The position numbers and the translations under genes were made by a program. DNA of 64,000 bases. It comes from Coptis chinensis. Lineage: Eukaryota > Streptophyta > Magnoliopsida > Ranunculales > Ranunculaceae. Every line of letters begins with the position of its first letter. Position 1 is the stretch's first letter. Positions 23,394 through 36,570 of this stretch are shown here, piece after piece. The notes beneath the pieces are model-generated. The model was not told where the DNA came from and searched no databases. It worked only from the letters and a program-made list of their open reading frames with translations. The DNA lies in NCBI GenBank assembly GCA_015680905.1, contig CM027384.1, forward strand, positions 63,185,001 through 63,249,000. Direction: 5' to 3'.

Positions 23394-26300
23394 TTGCCAC
23401 AATTTGCAAATATGTTGGCAGAATTGTCCAGAAGGGAGGTAGCGGAAAACATCAAACCAGACCCAGATATTGATGTGTACATGAAGGTAACTTCCTTATT
23501 TTCCTTTTAGGGGATTGAAGCTCTGCATAGCTACGACTAAATCATTAATGGAGACCCAATTAGTAGTTACAAGATAGAAGATGTAGTCTTATCTTTCCTT
23601 TCAATGAAGAATATGAATATAAGACTCTGTTCGGTCCTTGCATCAAATTTCATTGTAACTTTGTTAGTTTGAATCTTCTAAGTGAAAGTACTCTGTTTCT
23701 GCATGGGCAGGCATCAACACTAGAAGGTCAAAAGGAAAATGTTGTTCTTGAATACATTCTCAAGGTATATCTTTGAAGCAATTTCCTTATCCAATGATTA
23801 TAGATATTTAGAGTTGGTTGTTTAAAACCCGGTAAAGAGTTCTAATAAACTGAAAATCTCAATTTAAATATTCAGATTTTGGGACTAGATATATGTGTTG
23901 ATACCATGGTGGGGGACTAAATGACAAGGGGTATCTCAGGTGGACAAAGGAAGCGTGTTACAACTGGTAAAAAAAAAAAACAAACTATTTGAATTGACCT
24001 ATAAGCTTGAGAAAATCCCGGATTTAGTTCAATGTTCTATGTTATGGTTGTCACTTGTGTTTAAATGCTTGTTGGACCAAAAAAGGCATTGTTCATGGAT
24101 GAGATATCTATGGGCCGGGACAGCTCAACTACTTTCCAGTTGTGAACTCACTTAGACAAATACCCACATTCTTGGTGGGATTTGCATTAATTGCTTCTCT
24201 TGGCCCGGCTGAGAAACATATGATCACCTCTTTGATGATATATTGCTACTCTCTGATGGACATATCATGTATCAAGGTCCTCGTGAGAATGTTCTGGAGT
24301 TCTTTGAATCAACGGGTTTCAAATGTCCCGAGAGGAAGGGGGTTGCAGATTTCTTCCAGGAAGTAAGACTCAAAAAAATCATATATTTTCTCCTTTTTTT
24401 TCAATGGTCTTAAATATCTGTTTCAATGTTTTTCAGTTGGGATTGATGTTACTGGTAAACTTATCGGAAGTTCTTCTTGTACTAGGTTACATCAATAAAA
24501 CCACTAGCAGCAGTACTGGTCCCATAAAGATGAAGCGTATTACTACATTTCTGTCCAGGAATTTGCAGATGCATTTCAATCGTTCCATGTTGGCCGCAAG
24601 GTAGGGGAAGAGCTTAGCACCCCATTTGACAAGAAAAAGAGCCATCCTGCTCTTTTATCCTTCTTGGGCCTATTCATTTCCTACATGGCTCCTCAAGATA
24701 CCCATTTCATTGAGTAAAGTTCTCTTCTGGGTGGGCATGACTTACTATGTTATTGGTTATGATCCTAACGTCGAAAGGTGAGATTGATGATGCTTCTTTT
24801 CTGTTTTTCTATGATTCTTAAAAGAAACTGTTGTATTCCAGCCATTTTGTATTTGTATGTCTTCAATTTCAACTTTATTGATTTCGATAACTTTGATTTA
24901 GAAACCTATCCATCTTGTTCAAGTTATGAAATTTTTATATGGTCTCATTTTCGAGTTCTGAGACATAAGTTTCAGCAGAGGTTAGAGTTCTCTTCTTTTT
25001 TAGCTTTCAATGACGTGCTGGATTGCCTTGTTGCAGGTTGTTGAGACATTACTTTCTACTACTGTTAATTGATCAAATGGCTGCGGGCCTATTCCGGGTA
25101 GTTGCAGGAGTGTCTAGAGAGATGGTTATAGCTAATACACTTGGATCTTTTGTGCTACTTGTAGTATTGTTGCTTGGTGGATATATTATGTCAAGAGGTA
25201 AAATTTAAAGTCAACTTTCAAGTGATTAAAAATAACTGTGTGGCAACACTTCGACGATAAGACACCATAGTGTTGTCCGGCCATATAACCACTCTGTTTA
25301 AAAGGTCGACGAAGTTCTTGTACATAGTAAATGCCTATATGTTATATTTGCCTCTGCTACATGAACATGTTATCTGTGTTACTACTTACTAGCTGTGGCC
25401 AATGCAATTCATTATTACCTAGCCCTTACTCCTTAGAGTTCTCAACATGCACCAAAGCACTCAAGGGGTGCCGTAATATTTGTGTTGTAAGTTTCGGTGT
25501 GATCTTAATAGACAATGTCTACCAAAGAATATGTCCGACATAAATATTCTTTCGTCTAACAAAGGGATATAAAGAAATGGTGGATTTGGGGACTCTTGGA
25601 GCTCACCTTTGGCGATGGTTAGAATGCAATTGCCGTGAATGAGTTTCTCGGGCATAGTTGGAGTCATGTAAGAATCTCGGGACTAAAATGAATTAAATGT
25701 AAGCTACTTTCTAGTCAGAACTAAGTCGGTTTTCTTGATTTTGATATATTCTTCCCGGTCAAAATAAAACTTTGGGAGTCTTGGTTCGAGTCTCGTGGAG
25801 TCTTTACAAGTTCAAACTGGTAATTTGGATTGGTGCTAGAGCATTGGTTGGATATGTTGTACTCTTTAACATCATCTTCACTCTGTCCCTTGCATATCTT
25901 AACAAATGAGTAGTCTTCTAGTATTGTGAAAGTACTCCTAAAACCTTACTTTCTTGACAATGAACAATATTGATTTCTTACCTTGATTAATTGTCAATAG
26001 TTGGGACATCACAAGCGGTTAGGAGGAGGAATTTGAAAGAGAAGCATCGCGAATAAAAATGGTGAAATTGAAGGTGTTGAACTATCATCCAAAGGAAAGA
26101 GATCTTTGAAGCAATCAAACAATTACGGTAAGTTGAATCTGTTTCGGTATTTACATTTGCTATTTCCACCACGTAATTTTCATCTAACCTCTTGGATTGC
26201 CATCGGGTAATGAAATTACACCAAGCGTTGTTCATTTAGGGTCCGCTATAACCCACACAAGTGGTGAAGGTAGTCGAGCAAGAAAGGAATGGTTCTCCCA

Positions 26301-27680
26301 TTTACACCTCATCCCATCACATTTGAAGATATTAAATATTCTGTAGACATGCCGCGGTAAGTGAAGTACCAATTATGGTTTAGTAACCGAACCTTCATTC
26401 AATTATTCTCCGTGTTTGTAAAGTAAAAATTTAATAAAAGTAAGCCTACACAGGAGATGAAAGTCCAAGGTATAGAAGAAGATCGACTTATGCTTGAAGG
26501 GCATAAGTGGTGCATTCGGGCCGAGTCCTTACAGCACTAATGGGTGTCGATGGAGCGAGGTAAGACCATATTGATGAACGTGTTGGCTGGAAGGAAAACT
26601 GGTAGATATATAGATGGAACAATCACCATATCGGCTATCTAAAGAACCAGAAACCTTTGCTTGTATTTCGGGCCACTCGTGAGCGGACAAATATCCACTC
26701 TCCGATTATAACAGGTTCACGAGTCCTTAGTATATTCGGCATGGCCTCGCTACCTCACGAAGTTGATTCAGCACTAGAAAGGTTTGTTGCTTTCGGTTCA
26801 TTGTGTATTTCTTATGCTCTTCGTATACATGGTATTATCTAACTTCGGAAATCTAATGTCGCAGATGTTTATTGAGGAAGTCATGGAACTTGTTGAACTG
26901 AAATCACTTTCGGGGGAGCACTAGTAGGGTTGCACGGAGTGAATGGGCTCTCAACGAGAATAAGCGCAAAGCGCTCACTATTGTAGTTGGGCTAGTTGCC
27001 AATCCCTCCATAATTTTCATGGATGAACCAACCTCTGGACTTGATGCGGAGCGGCTGCTATTGTGATGAGGACCGTGAGGAACACGGTGGACCACAGGGA
27101 AGAACGTGGTGTGCACCATTCACCACCCTAGCATTGACATTTTTGAGGCGTTTGATGAGGTATGAGATTGTCAATGACAGCAGTGATGTCGATTACATTT
27201 TGACGTATAGGGTGGGGTTCCAAGGACTCAAAATATTGACATACATATACTAGTTATTATTGACAAATTTGACACACCAAGACAATTGTCCTGGAGTTCC
27301 TGGATCCCGACTCGCACACATGGTTGAGTCACAGACATATATATCTGTACAACTAAAGGTGGGTAAGTATTAAGTCTTTCTGCATGCTTGCAGCTCTTCC
27401 TAATGAAACGAGGAGGAGAAGAAATATATGTTGGACCATTGGGGCGCAATTCTTGCCATCTAATTAAGTACTTTGAGGTGAGGAGACATGGAACTTGCCT
27501 GTTGAGTACTTGGTTTTATCACTCGTGACTTCATGATCAGATCAACAACTTGATTTTATTTTTCAAGAGTGTTAATGGAGTCCCAAAGATACGAGATGGA
27601 TACAATCCGGCAACATGGATGTTGGAGGTGACAACTGCTGCACAGGAGGAGGAGACTATCCTGCACAGGAGGAGACTATT
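23394..27680 (+). pseudogene. Captured, near gene-length PDR-type ABCG transporter fragment
   Basis: Exons in order give MLAELSRREVAENIKPDPDI, ASTLEGQKENVVLEYILK, GISGGQRKRVTTG (first ABC signature), FMDEIS (Walker B), [56 protein letters not shown] (membrane part), EFLGHSWSHV, MVLPFTPHPITFEDIKYSVD, GKTILMNVLAGRKTG (second Walker A, degenerate), [22 protein letters not shown] (second Walker B, frame-shifted) and DGYNPATWMLEVTTAAQEE. This is the diagnostic order of plant full-size PDR (ABCG) exporters. The N-terminus through the first Walker A and the second membrane domain are absent. There are many stops and indels, but splice sites are largely visible. PDR proteins export terpenoids, hormones and cuticular precursors; this copy cannot. 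Confidence 0.93.
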
Positions 27681-27683
27681 GGA

Positions 27684-28075
27684 GCAAAGATATTGGTGTT
27701 AGCTGGAAAGGCATAGCATGAGGAAATTGGTGATGGAGCTAATCTAAGGATATCATTTTCTGGGGAACTTTTATAAAATGCTAAGGAGCTTATCAGGTCG
27801 GGATTGCACCCGAGTGAAATTATTAGTGGATACACTAAAGCTATTGCTAAGGTTTGTATTTATATTTGGAAAGAACTCATCTTGATAAAGTGTATGAATT
27901 GAGACTTTTTTGTATATTTATTTTTCAGGCAATTGAACTTTTAGATGAGTTGGTAGAGGAAGGTTCAGAGATTATGGATGTAAGGAACAAGGATGAAGTT
28001 GTTCTCCGCATGAAAGCTGTTGTTGCTAGTAAACAATATGGCCAAGAAGATATTTTGTGCCCTCTAATTGCTGAT
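27684..28075 (+). pseudogene. Captured fragment of chaperonin CCT subunit theta
   Basis: Exon 1 (27684-27851) reads AKILVLAGKA, stop, HEEIGDGANL, ISFSGELL, stop, NAKELIRSGLHPSEIISG. Exon 2 (27929-28075) reads AIELLDELVEEGSEIMDVRN, then AVVASKQYGQEDILCPLIAD and a GT donor. This matches the equatorial-domain region of CCT8 (theta), part of the cytosolic TRiC/CCT folding complex. The GDGAN motif (ATP-binding GDGT-type) is visible. Both stops replace expected glutamines (TAG for CAG, TAA for CAA), as C-to-T changes would give. It sits just before the right subterminal repeats. Confidence 0.9.
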
Positions 28076-28269
28076 GTAAGTATGGTCATTATTTGTTGAC
28101 CATCGGTACTGGTATCATAATTGTTATTATTATAACTAATTACTATTTTTAAGGTTTTGTTCCAATTCAGAAGTTTACTTTGCAGACTTGTAAAGTTGTA
28201 ATTTTGGCCTTGATTAAGCTTGCACATAAAGCAATGTGGCTACAAAATGTGAGAAATTAATTTTTTTTT

Positions 28270-28542
28270 TTTATTAGCAACCCATCAGCAACGGTTTATA
28301 ACCGTTACAAATGACTTTTAAATTATTTTTTTTTTAATTAACAAACAACTTTACAACGGTTAAGAACCGTTAGTAATATTTTTAACATATTACCAACGCT
28401 TATTGACTGTTGGAAATTTCTGTTTGCAACGCTTATTAACCGTTGCAAATATTCTCAACGCTTTACCCACACCATATTTGCAATGTTTAAAAAGCGTTGC
28501 GAAAATTATTAGCAACGGTTTTTTGCCGTTGCAAATAGCTAG
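28270..28542. repeat. CACTA right subterminal repeats
   Basis: At least seven copies of AACGGTT / AACCGTT / AACGCTT motifs in both orientations (for example AGCAACGGTTTATAACCGTT), matching those inside the left end. Confidence 0.85.
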
Positions 28543-28555
28543 TTATGGTGTAGTG

Positions 28556-28969
28556 GCATATGGTTCACGTTGTCAATGCAAATTAGAAGTACAATAGTAA
28601 CCTGCCAACTTTGATATATATTTATCATGTCCATTGCTAAAACACCATGCTAATATTTTGAATTGCATTGTAACGTAAACAAACTCATGATCTATGTACT
28701 CAGTTTCAAGTGGTCAAGATTTTACGTACCTAGAACTTTGTAAATTTATCATTGCTATTTAATGGATTTATTATCTACATTGAGGAAAAGATGCAACCAT
28801 GGAAATCGTAAGAATTACCCTTTTTAACCATTAAATAAAAAAATAAATATAATTCCATTAATTCTTAGTTATATTATTAGCATTCAATTACATATATATA
28901 AATCTTTGATGACCCCACAAAGTGAATCAAGTATAATTTTTTTTTTATACATGTCATGTTTGCAAGGAC
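28556..28969. other. Helitron 2 DNA between CACTA and minisatellite
   Basis: AT-rich, with no gene. From about 28900 it is similar to the Helitron module beginning AATCTTTGA-GATCCCACA (compare 9705 and 12110). Confidence 0.5.
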
Positions 28970-30600
28970 ACTACAAAAGGATCAATAGGATAATTAACAA
29001 TAAATCAGAAACTCGATGCAAATATATTGAAAGAATAACTAACAAGAAATCGAAAACTAGATGAAACTGCGTTAAACTAACTTCAAAGAATAATTAACGG
29101 GAATTGGGAAACTTGATGCAAATGCATTGAACTAACCTAAAAAAATAATTAACGGGAAATCAGAAAATAGATGGTATTGAACCTCAAAAAATAATTAACA
29201 TGAAATCATAAACTGGAAGCAACTGCATTGAACTAACCTCAAAGAATAATTAACATGAAATTGAAAACTTGATGCAAATGCATTGACCTAACCTCAAAAA
29301 ATAATTAATAGATAATCGGAAACTGGATGCAAATGCATTGACCTAACCTCAAAAATAGTTAACGGGAAATCGAAAAATTAATGCAACTGCATTGACCTAA
29401 CCTCAAAGAAGAATAAGTAACGAGAAATCAAAAAATGGATGAAACTGCATTGAATTAACCCAAAAAAAGAATAATTACAGGAAATCGTAAACTAGTGCAA
29501 CTGTATTGGACTAACTTCAAAGAATAATTAACGGGAAATCGAAAGAATAGCTAACGAAAAATCAAAAACTGGATGCAACTACTTTGAAGTAACCAAAAAA
29601 AAAAAATTAACGGAAAATTGGAAACTAGATGCAACTGCGTTGAATTAACCCCAAAAAACAATAATTAACGAGAAATCAAAATTTTGATGCAACGAACTGT
29701 ATTAAACTAACCTCAAAGAATAATTAATGAGAAATCGGAAACTATATGCAAATGCATTAAATTAACCTCAAAGAATAATTAACGAAAAGTCGAAAACTGG
29801 ATACAAATGTATTGAACTAATCTAAAAAAATAATTAATGGAAAATCGAAAATTGGATGCAATCAAATGCATTGAACTAACCTCATTGAATAATTAGAGGG
29901 GAATCAGGAGCATTGAACTAACCTCCAAGAATAATTAATGGAAAATAAAAAACTGGATGTAAATGCATTGAACTAACATCCAAGAATAATTAACGAAAAA
30001 TAAAAAACTGGATGTAAATGCATTGAACTAACCTCAAAGAATAATTAACCGGAAATCTGAAACTAGATGCAAAAGCATTTAACTAATCTCAGAGATTAAT
30101 TAACGAGAAATCAGAAACTGGATGCAAATGCATTGAACTAATATCAAATAATAATTAACGGAAAATCGTAAACTGGATGCAAATACAATAAACTGAACTC
30201 AAAAAATCAGAAACGGAAAATCAGAAACTAAATGCAAATTAGTAACTACATTGAACTAACATCTAAGAAGAATTAACGGAAAATCGAAAACTGGCATAGA
30301 TGCCAATGCATTAAACTAATCTCAAAGAATAATTTACGGGAAACTTGATGCAAATTCGTTGAACTAACCTCAAAGAATAATTATTGGGAAATCAGAAACA
30401 AGATGCAAATGCATTAAACTCACCTCAAAGAAGAATAATTAACTGGAAATCGGAAACTGGATGCAACTGCATTAAACTAACCTTAGAGAATAATTAACGG
30501 GAAATCAGAAACGGAATGAAAATGCATTGAAAAACCTCAAAGAGTGATTAACGAGAAATTGGAAACTAGATGGAAATGCATTGAGCTAACCATAAAACAT
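28970..30600 (+). repeat. ~55-bp minisatellite, block in Helitron 2
   Basis: Same unit as in Helitron 1 (GGATGCAAATGCATTGAACT, AACCTCAAAGAATAATTAAC). It is followed at 30600-30900 by the shared spacer module (TTGTAGTGGGAATGTCTCGAC). Confidence 0.92.
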
Positions 30601-31024
30601 AGTTGTATTATTTGTAGTGGGAATGTCTCGACATTTGAAATGGTGTTTATCATATCTCTCTTTCGCATGATTGAGAATGTTTTGCTATTCAAATAGTTTC
30701 AATATGATCCTCTCCTCATTTGATATTTTCACAAAACTTCAGTCAAACTACTATTATTAAACAACAACAAAAAGTCGAAAGGTTTTAACAAAGGTGGGTT
30801 CTTTATATATTTCTATGGAGAGTGGGGTTTTTAGGTTGCAAGAAATGTGGATGAGTGATCAATATAATATTCATATCTCATAACTGTATAATTGCAAGTA
30901 TTTTTCATAATAGTTTAATAGTTAGGAGAAATAATTAGAAGTCTCAAACTAAAAAAAAAAAAAAAAAAGGAAAAAATAAACCCAATAGCTTCTACAAGTA
31001 AAACCCTTACATTCCCTTCTATAA

Positions 31025-31530
<506 letters not shown>

Positions 31531-31948
31531 CTCTTTCTAGAGATCAACTGAAAGACTTTTCTAGAACTTCTTAATATGATCAGCATATAGAAAATTCTTA
31601 ATGAAACTTGGACAATATAGTTAGTATTATGTCGCCATATCATAAACAAAAACATCACTAAAAACCAATACTTTGATAAGGTAGGGCTCCCAACTATGTT
31701 TCATCAAGTAGTGTTGAAACAACTCTATACAAAGTATTGCTTTTGTAATGCTGACTATTGTCATGTGTTTCGTCAAGTGCTAATGAGAAAACTCTCTACA
31801 AAGTAATTCTTTGTATAATTTTGTAATGCTCGATTGTCTGCTCATTCTCTCCCCCTATACCCTATACCTGAAGATGATCGCCCAGAGAGTTTCTTTTGTC
31901 GAATTCACCTCTCCCACGCCCAATCTTTACATCACTAGACGGTGTAGA
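31531..31948. other. Helitron 2 unique interior, no gene
   Basis: Contains a short imperfect direct repeat (TTTCATCAAGTAG... / TTTCGTCAAGTGC... with ACAAAGTA, 31697-31805). No frame was recognised. Confidence 0.45.
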
Positions 31949-32390
31949 TAAGGCTATCAATGGGTTTCGATAACCCGATAACCGATCCGAACCAAACCGA
32001 TAAAAAACGATTTGGGTTGGGATAATTTGATTTATTTTTTACCGACCCGAAACCGAACCAAGCCGATAAGATATTGGTTTGGTTTCAGGTTTGCCCTCCA
32101 CCGAACCGATATAAACCCGAACCGATAAGATGACATTTTAGTAATATTTAAGATTAATTTTGTATATGTTTATCAATTATGTGATTGAAATTAATTGATT
32201 TAATTTAAGATTTAATTGATTTTATAGTTTTCAGTTCGGGTTCAGTTTGCAATATTTCTTATCGGTTCAGTTCGGTTTCAGATTCTCAATTTTCTTATCG
32301 GTTCGATTTGGTTTTGGGTTCCCAACTTTCTTATCGGTTCGGATTCAGATTTTCCAGAACCCGACCCAAACCGATCCATTGACAGCCCTA
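31949..32390. mobile_element. hAT-type MITE, 8-bp TSD GGTGTA(G/A)A
   Basis: Inverted ends TAAGGCTATCAATGGGT and TAGGGCTGTCAATGGAT. Flanks are GGTGTAGA (31941-31948) and GGTGTAAA (32391-32398). The interior is made of short CCGAACC/GGTTCGG motifs and has no transposase. Ends of this GGGCTGTCAATGG type with 8-bp duplications are known for hAT MITEs of many plants. Confidence 0.9.
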
Positions 32391-32639
32391 GGTGTAAACA
32401 TGATTTGACAAAAGGATCGAGATTCGAAAGAATAAACAGAGTCCAAGTCTGATTAGCCTGATCCACCATCTCGAAATGGAGAATATGAGAAACCTCTACA
32501 TTTTCTCTCTATTTTGCTCTTTTAGAGCCATACAAAGTTCGTTGGTTCAAGGACGATGTTAATAATGTATACATGGTCATGAAATAGTACACTATAACTT
32601 AGACGATAACCATGTGAAATGAATAATTTCAAAACCTCA

Positions 32640-34620
32640 AAGTATAATTAACGGGAAATTGGAAACTGAATTCCTTAAAAAAAACGAAAACTGGATGCAA
32701 TGCAACTACATCAAACTAATAACCTCAAACAATAATTGACGGGAAATCAGAAACTAGATGCACATGCATTGAACTAACATCAAAATATTGATATCCGGAT
32801 CAAATATATTGAGCTAACCTCAAAGAATAATTAATGGAAAATTGGAAAATGTATGCAACTGCATGGAACTAACCCCAAAAAATAATTAATAGATAATTAT
32901 ACTCAAAGAATAATTTGCATCGAACTATGCTCAAAGAATAATTAACGGGAAATCAGAAATTGGGCAACTACATGAAACTAACCTTAAAGAGAATCGGAAA
33001 TTAGATGCAAATGTATCGAACTAACCTCAAAAATAATTAATGGGTAATCGAAAACTGGATGCAAATGCATTGAACTAACTTCAAAGAATATTTAACGGGA
33101 AATCGAAAACTAGATGCAAATGGATTAAACTAACCTCAAAAGATAATTAATTAGAAATCAGGAACTGGATTCAAATGTATAGAACTAACCTCATAAAATA
33201 ATTAATGGGAATTAGAAACTTGATGCAAATGCATTCAACTAACCTTAAAAAATAATTAAAAATCGGGAAAATTGGATAATCTTTGATGATCCCATGAATC
33301 ATGTATAATTTTATTTTATGTCATGCTTGCAAAGAGGCTTTAGAAGGATCAATAGAAGTTGGTATTACACACCACCACCTTAGATAATTAACGAGAAATT
33401 GAAAACTAGATGCAAATGAATTCAACTAACCTAAAAAATAATTAACATGGAATCGCAAACTGTATGCAACTACATTGAACTAAGCTCAAAGAATAATTAG
33501 CATGAAATTAGAAACTAGATGCAAGTGCATTTTTAACTAATTAAACTCTAAAAATAATTAACAGAAATTGAAACTGAATGCAATTGCATTGAACTAATCT
33601 CATAGAATAATTAACAGAAAATCAGAAACTGAATTCAAATGTAACGAACTAAACTCAAAGAATAATTAACAAAAAAAATAGAAACTAGCATATAGATACA
33701 AATGCATCGAGCGAACTAACCTCAAACCTCAAAGAATAATTGACGGGAAATCAACAATTGGATGCAAATGCATTAAACCAACCTCAAAGAAAAATTAATG
33801 AGATATCGGAAACATAATGCAACTACGCGGAACAAACCTCAAATAATAATTAACGGGAAATTAAAAACTATCATCAAATTAACATCAAAATATAATTAAT
33901 GAGAAATCGAAAATTAGATGCAACTGTATTGAACTAATCTTAATGAATAATTAACGGGAAATCGAAATTTGATGCAACTGTATTGAACTAACCTTAATGA
34001 ATAATTAACAGAAAATAGGAAATTGGATACAACTACATTGAACTAACCTCAATGAATAATTAAAGGGAAATCATAAACTAGATGCAACTACATCGAACTA
34101 ACCTCAAAGAAAAATTAACGGAAAATCAAAAACTAGATGGAACTGTATGGAACTAACCTCAAAAAATAATTAACAGAAAATCGGCAACTAGATACAAATG
34201 CATTGAACTAGCCTAAAAAAATATTTAACAAGAAATCAGAAACTAAATGACCTAACTTCACAGAATAATTAACATAAAATCAGATACTGGACGCAACTGC
34301 TTGGAACTGACCTCAAAGAATAATTAACGGGAAATCAGATACTTGACACAACTTCATGGAACTAACCTCAAAGAATAATTAACGGAAAATTAGAAGATGG
34401 ATGCAACTGTATGGAACTAACTTTAAAGAATATTTATCGGAAAATCAGAAACTACATAATTAACCTAAAGAATAACTAACGTGAAATCGAAAACTAGATG
34501 CACAATCATTGAACTAACCTAAAAAAATAATTAACATGAAATTGGAAACTGGATGTAACAACATAGAACTAACATTATAGAATAATTAACAGAAAATCAG
34601 AAATTGAATGCAAGTGTAAT
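32640..34620 (+). repeat. ~55-bp minisatellite, second block in Helitron 2
   Basis: Same unit family as 7880-13725, interrupted at 33270-33380 by the TTTGATGATCCCATGAATC / GTTGGTATTACACACCACC module. It ends in spacer sequence where the gypsy element is inserted. Confidence 0.92.
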
Positions 34621-34681
34621 GCGTGTGTTATTTTAATGGAGAGTGAGGTTTTCATGTTGCAAGAAATTTGAATGAGTGATC

Positions 34682-35047
34682 TGTAGTGGTAGTATCGGGG
34701 GCCCAAAGAGTCAAGGAGAGGATGCACCCGAGTTAGCGGAAGATAGTATACCGCGGCGTATGGGATAGAAGCTAGGTCACGTGGTCGCGAAAGACGAAAC
34801 CCTACACGCGTAGAGAATGGGACCGAGATGGGGACAGTGGAGGGCTCGGATGCGAAAGGGGAAGGATATAAAGAGAAAGTGAGGAGAAGGGAAAGAAGGG
34901 GGCCATCAAGAGAGAAAAGAGGGGGATAGGGTCCAAGGGAGAGAGCGAGAGAAGAAAGGGAAGGAACCGTAACAAGGGTGGAGGGGATCAGAAAGAAGTG
35001 TCGTGATTAAGGGGTCAGTTCTTGTAACATAAAAAAGAGTTGTAACA
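34682..35047 (+). repeat. 5' LTR of the gypsy element
   Basis: 366 bp with a TATA-like GGATATAAAGAG (34863-34874). It ends TTGTAACA. The following TTTGGCCGCCTGTGGGAAAC (35048-35067) stands where Tat elements carry a TGGCGCC-type primer site, here altered. Confidence 0.9.
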
Positions 35048-35073
35048 TTTGGCCGCCTGTGGGAAACGACGAA

Positions 35074-36570
35074 ATGGCACCAAAAAGCGGTGGGTAGACC
35101 TCGAAAAGCAAGAGTCATAAGCAGATGCCGTAAGGCGGTGGAAGAAGGGAAGAGCGAGGGAAAAAGGGGAGAAGAAATTTCGACTTATGCGGGAGGAGAT
35201 TGAAAGGTCTGAGGGAAGAAAATGAGGGGCTGAGGAGAGAAAGAGAAAGGAGTGAGGAGGAGTCCGGGGATGAGACGAGGGAGGAATCGGAGAACGAAAG
35301 GGTGGAAGAGGAGGAGGAACAGGGTCCGACTCTGGTAGACAACCCGGTGACAGGGCTGACCATGGAGCAAGTTCAACAAATGATTAACAACGACCGGGAG
35401 GCGAATCTGCTGCAAACGAAAGTCCAGACGGGCGCGGCCAGCCAGGTGGTGGCGGGACTGAACCGCAACCCGCTGGCAGACGCGATATGGACTTCGAGGG
35501 TGCCAAAACGCTTTCAATCAGCCAAGGTTTGAGAGATATGACGAACGGGGACCCGGCAGATCACATTCATCATTTTCGACAACGGATGCCTCCTCGGCAA
35601 GAGGCCAAGTACGACGGTCTGCGGTGTATGATGTTCCCGGCCAGTCTTAAAGGAGGGGCTTCCGACTGGTACTATCGGTTGCCGTCAAGGAGCATAACCA
35701 ATTTCCAAGGGTTGGAGCAAGCCTTTGTGGATCACTTTATACATCGGCGAGGAGGGTGGTAGACATCAGCGCCTTATTCAACGCCGACAAAGGTCCGCCG
35801 AATCTGTCGAGGGGAGCAATTGTGGCCGCCTCAAAGTAAAACACTCAAAGTGGAAAACTGGATGAGAGGACGGGCGGTGATAGCGTTCGAGAGAGGCGGC
35901 AGCGCATGACCGGTACATCAGTCCGTGCAAAGAATGAGATTGCGACATTGCACGAAGCTCTATCCACGGTGTAGAAGTATATCGATATGAGGACACTATG
36001 CGAAGGACTTCGAAGAGGGAGCTAAAGCGATTCTGGCCGTAGAAAAAGGGGAGGGAGCGGGAAGACGCGAGGCGAGAAGACAGAGGAGGGGAAAGGTATC
36101 GCGGCAAGACACCGCGGCTGGAGAGGGGGAGAGAAGTGGCACGCAGAGACCAGAGGGAGAGAAAGCCATACCGCGAGGTGGAGCAAGTGCCCCTGGCGAG
36201 ACCGTTGAGCGAGATACTGCCGTTGATAAAGAATGTGCCGGGATATGAAGGTCCGCGAACATTTCCTGCCGAAATGCCTAATAAACCCTACTGCGAATAT
36301 CACCAGGTACACAATCATGGAACAGACGACTGCTATGCTTTAAAATGGTTGGTCCAGAGGTTAGTTGAGAAAGGAGTGATGAGGGAGTTTGTAGCGGAAC
36401 CTCAGAACAGGGAGCCGGTGCCCAATGCGGGGAGAATATTGGGAACCATAAACGTTATCTTCAGTGGGGAGGCACTGAGCCACAATGACCACCGGGATAA
36501 GGTCCGGAGGACAGCGAGCATCCAACAAGTTAATGAGTCCCAACGAGGCGAGAGTTACGACACGGAATGA
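35074..36570 (+). pseudogene. gypsy gag (Tat lineage), broken
   Basis: A likely ATG is at 35074, closed by an early stop. A charged coiled-coil-like stretch (35200-35330, Glu/Arg-rich) precedes ADAIWTSRVPKRFQ and, in another frame, DPADHIHHFRQRM, SLKGGASDWYYRLPSRSI and LEQAFVDHFIH. This is the capsid-like gag domain typical of Tat elements. Downstream (36136-36570) KPYCEYHQVHNHGTDDCYAL is the Tat zinc-finger-like motif (CxxHxxxxHxxxxC). At least three frame changes break the gene. Confidence 0.88.

Larger units (their letters stand above)
15750..28555 (+). mobile_element. CACTA (En/Spm) transposon carrying host gene fragments
   Basis: Terminal inverted repeats CACTACACCATAA (15750-15762 and, inverted, 28543-28555) with a 3-bp target duplication GCA (15747-15749, 28556-28558): the full CACTA signature. 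Subterminal arrays of short AACGGTT / AACCGTT and AACGCTT motifs lie inside both ends. Length is 12,806 bp. No TnpD/TnpA transposase was recognised, so it appears non-autonomous. All recognisable coding pieces (SUD1/CER9, G3BP-like, PDR ABCG, CCT theta) are on the plus strand, keep introns, and come from unlinked gene families. They must therefore have been acquired as genomic DNA. Confidence 0.95.

Noticed and set aside
23940-24366. Separate small genes in the PDR region
   Set aside because: They are pieces of one captured PDR gene seen in different frames because of indels and introns.
28900-28970. Helitron 2 starting at the minisatellite block near 28900
   Set aside because: This sequence matches the middle of Helitron 1 modules, not its 5' end. 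The 5'-terminal repeat is at 14089, so 28900 is interior.
35115-35517. Minus-strand Ser/Pro/Leu-rich frames in the gypsy gag
   Set aside because: They are reverse reads of the Glu/Arg-rich gag coiled-coil region.
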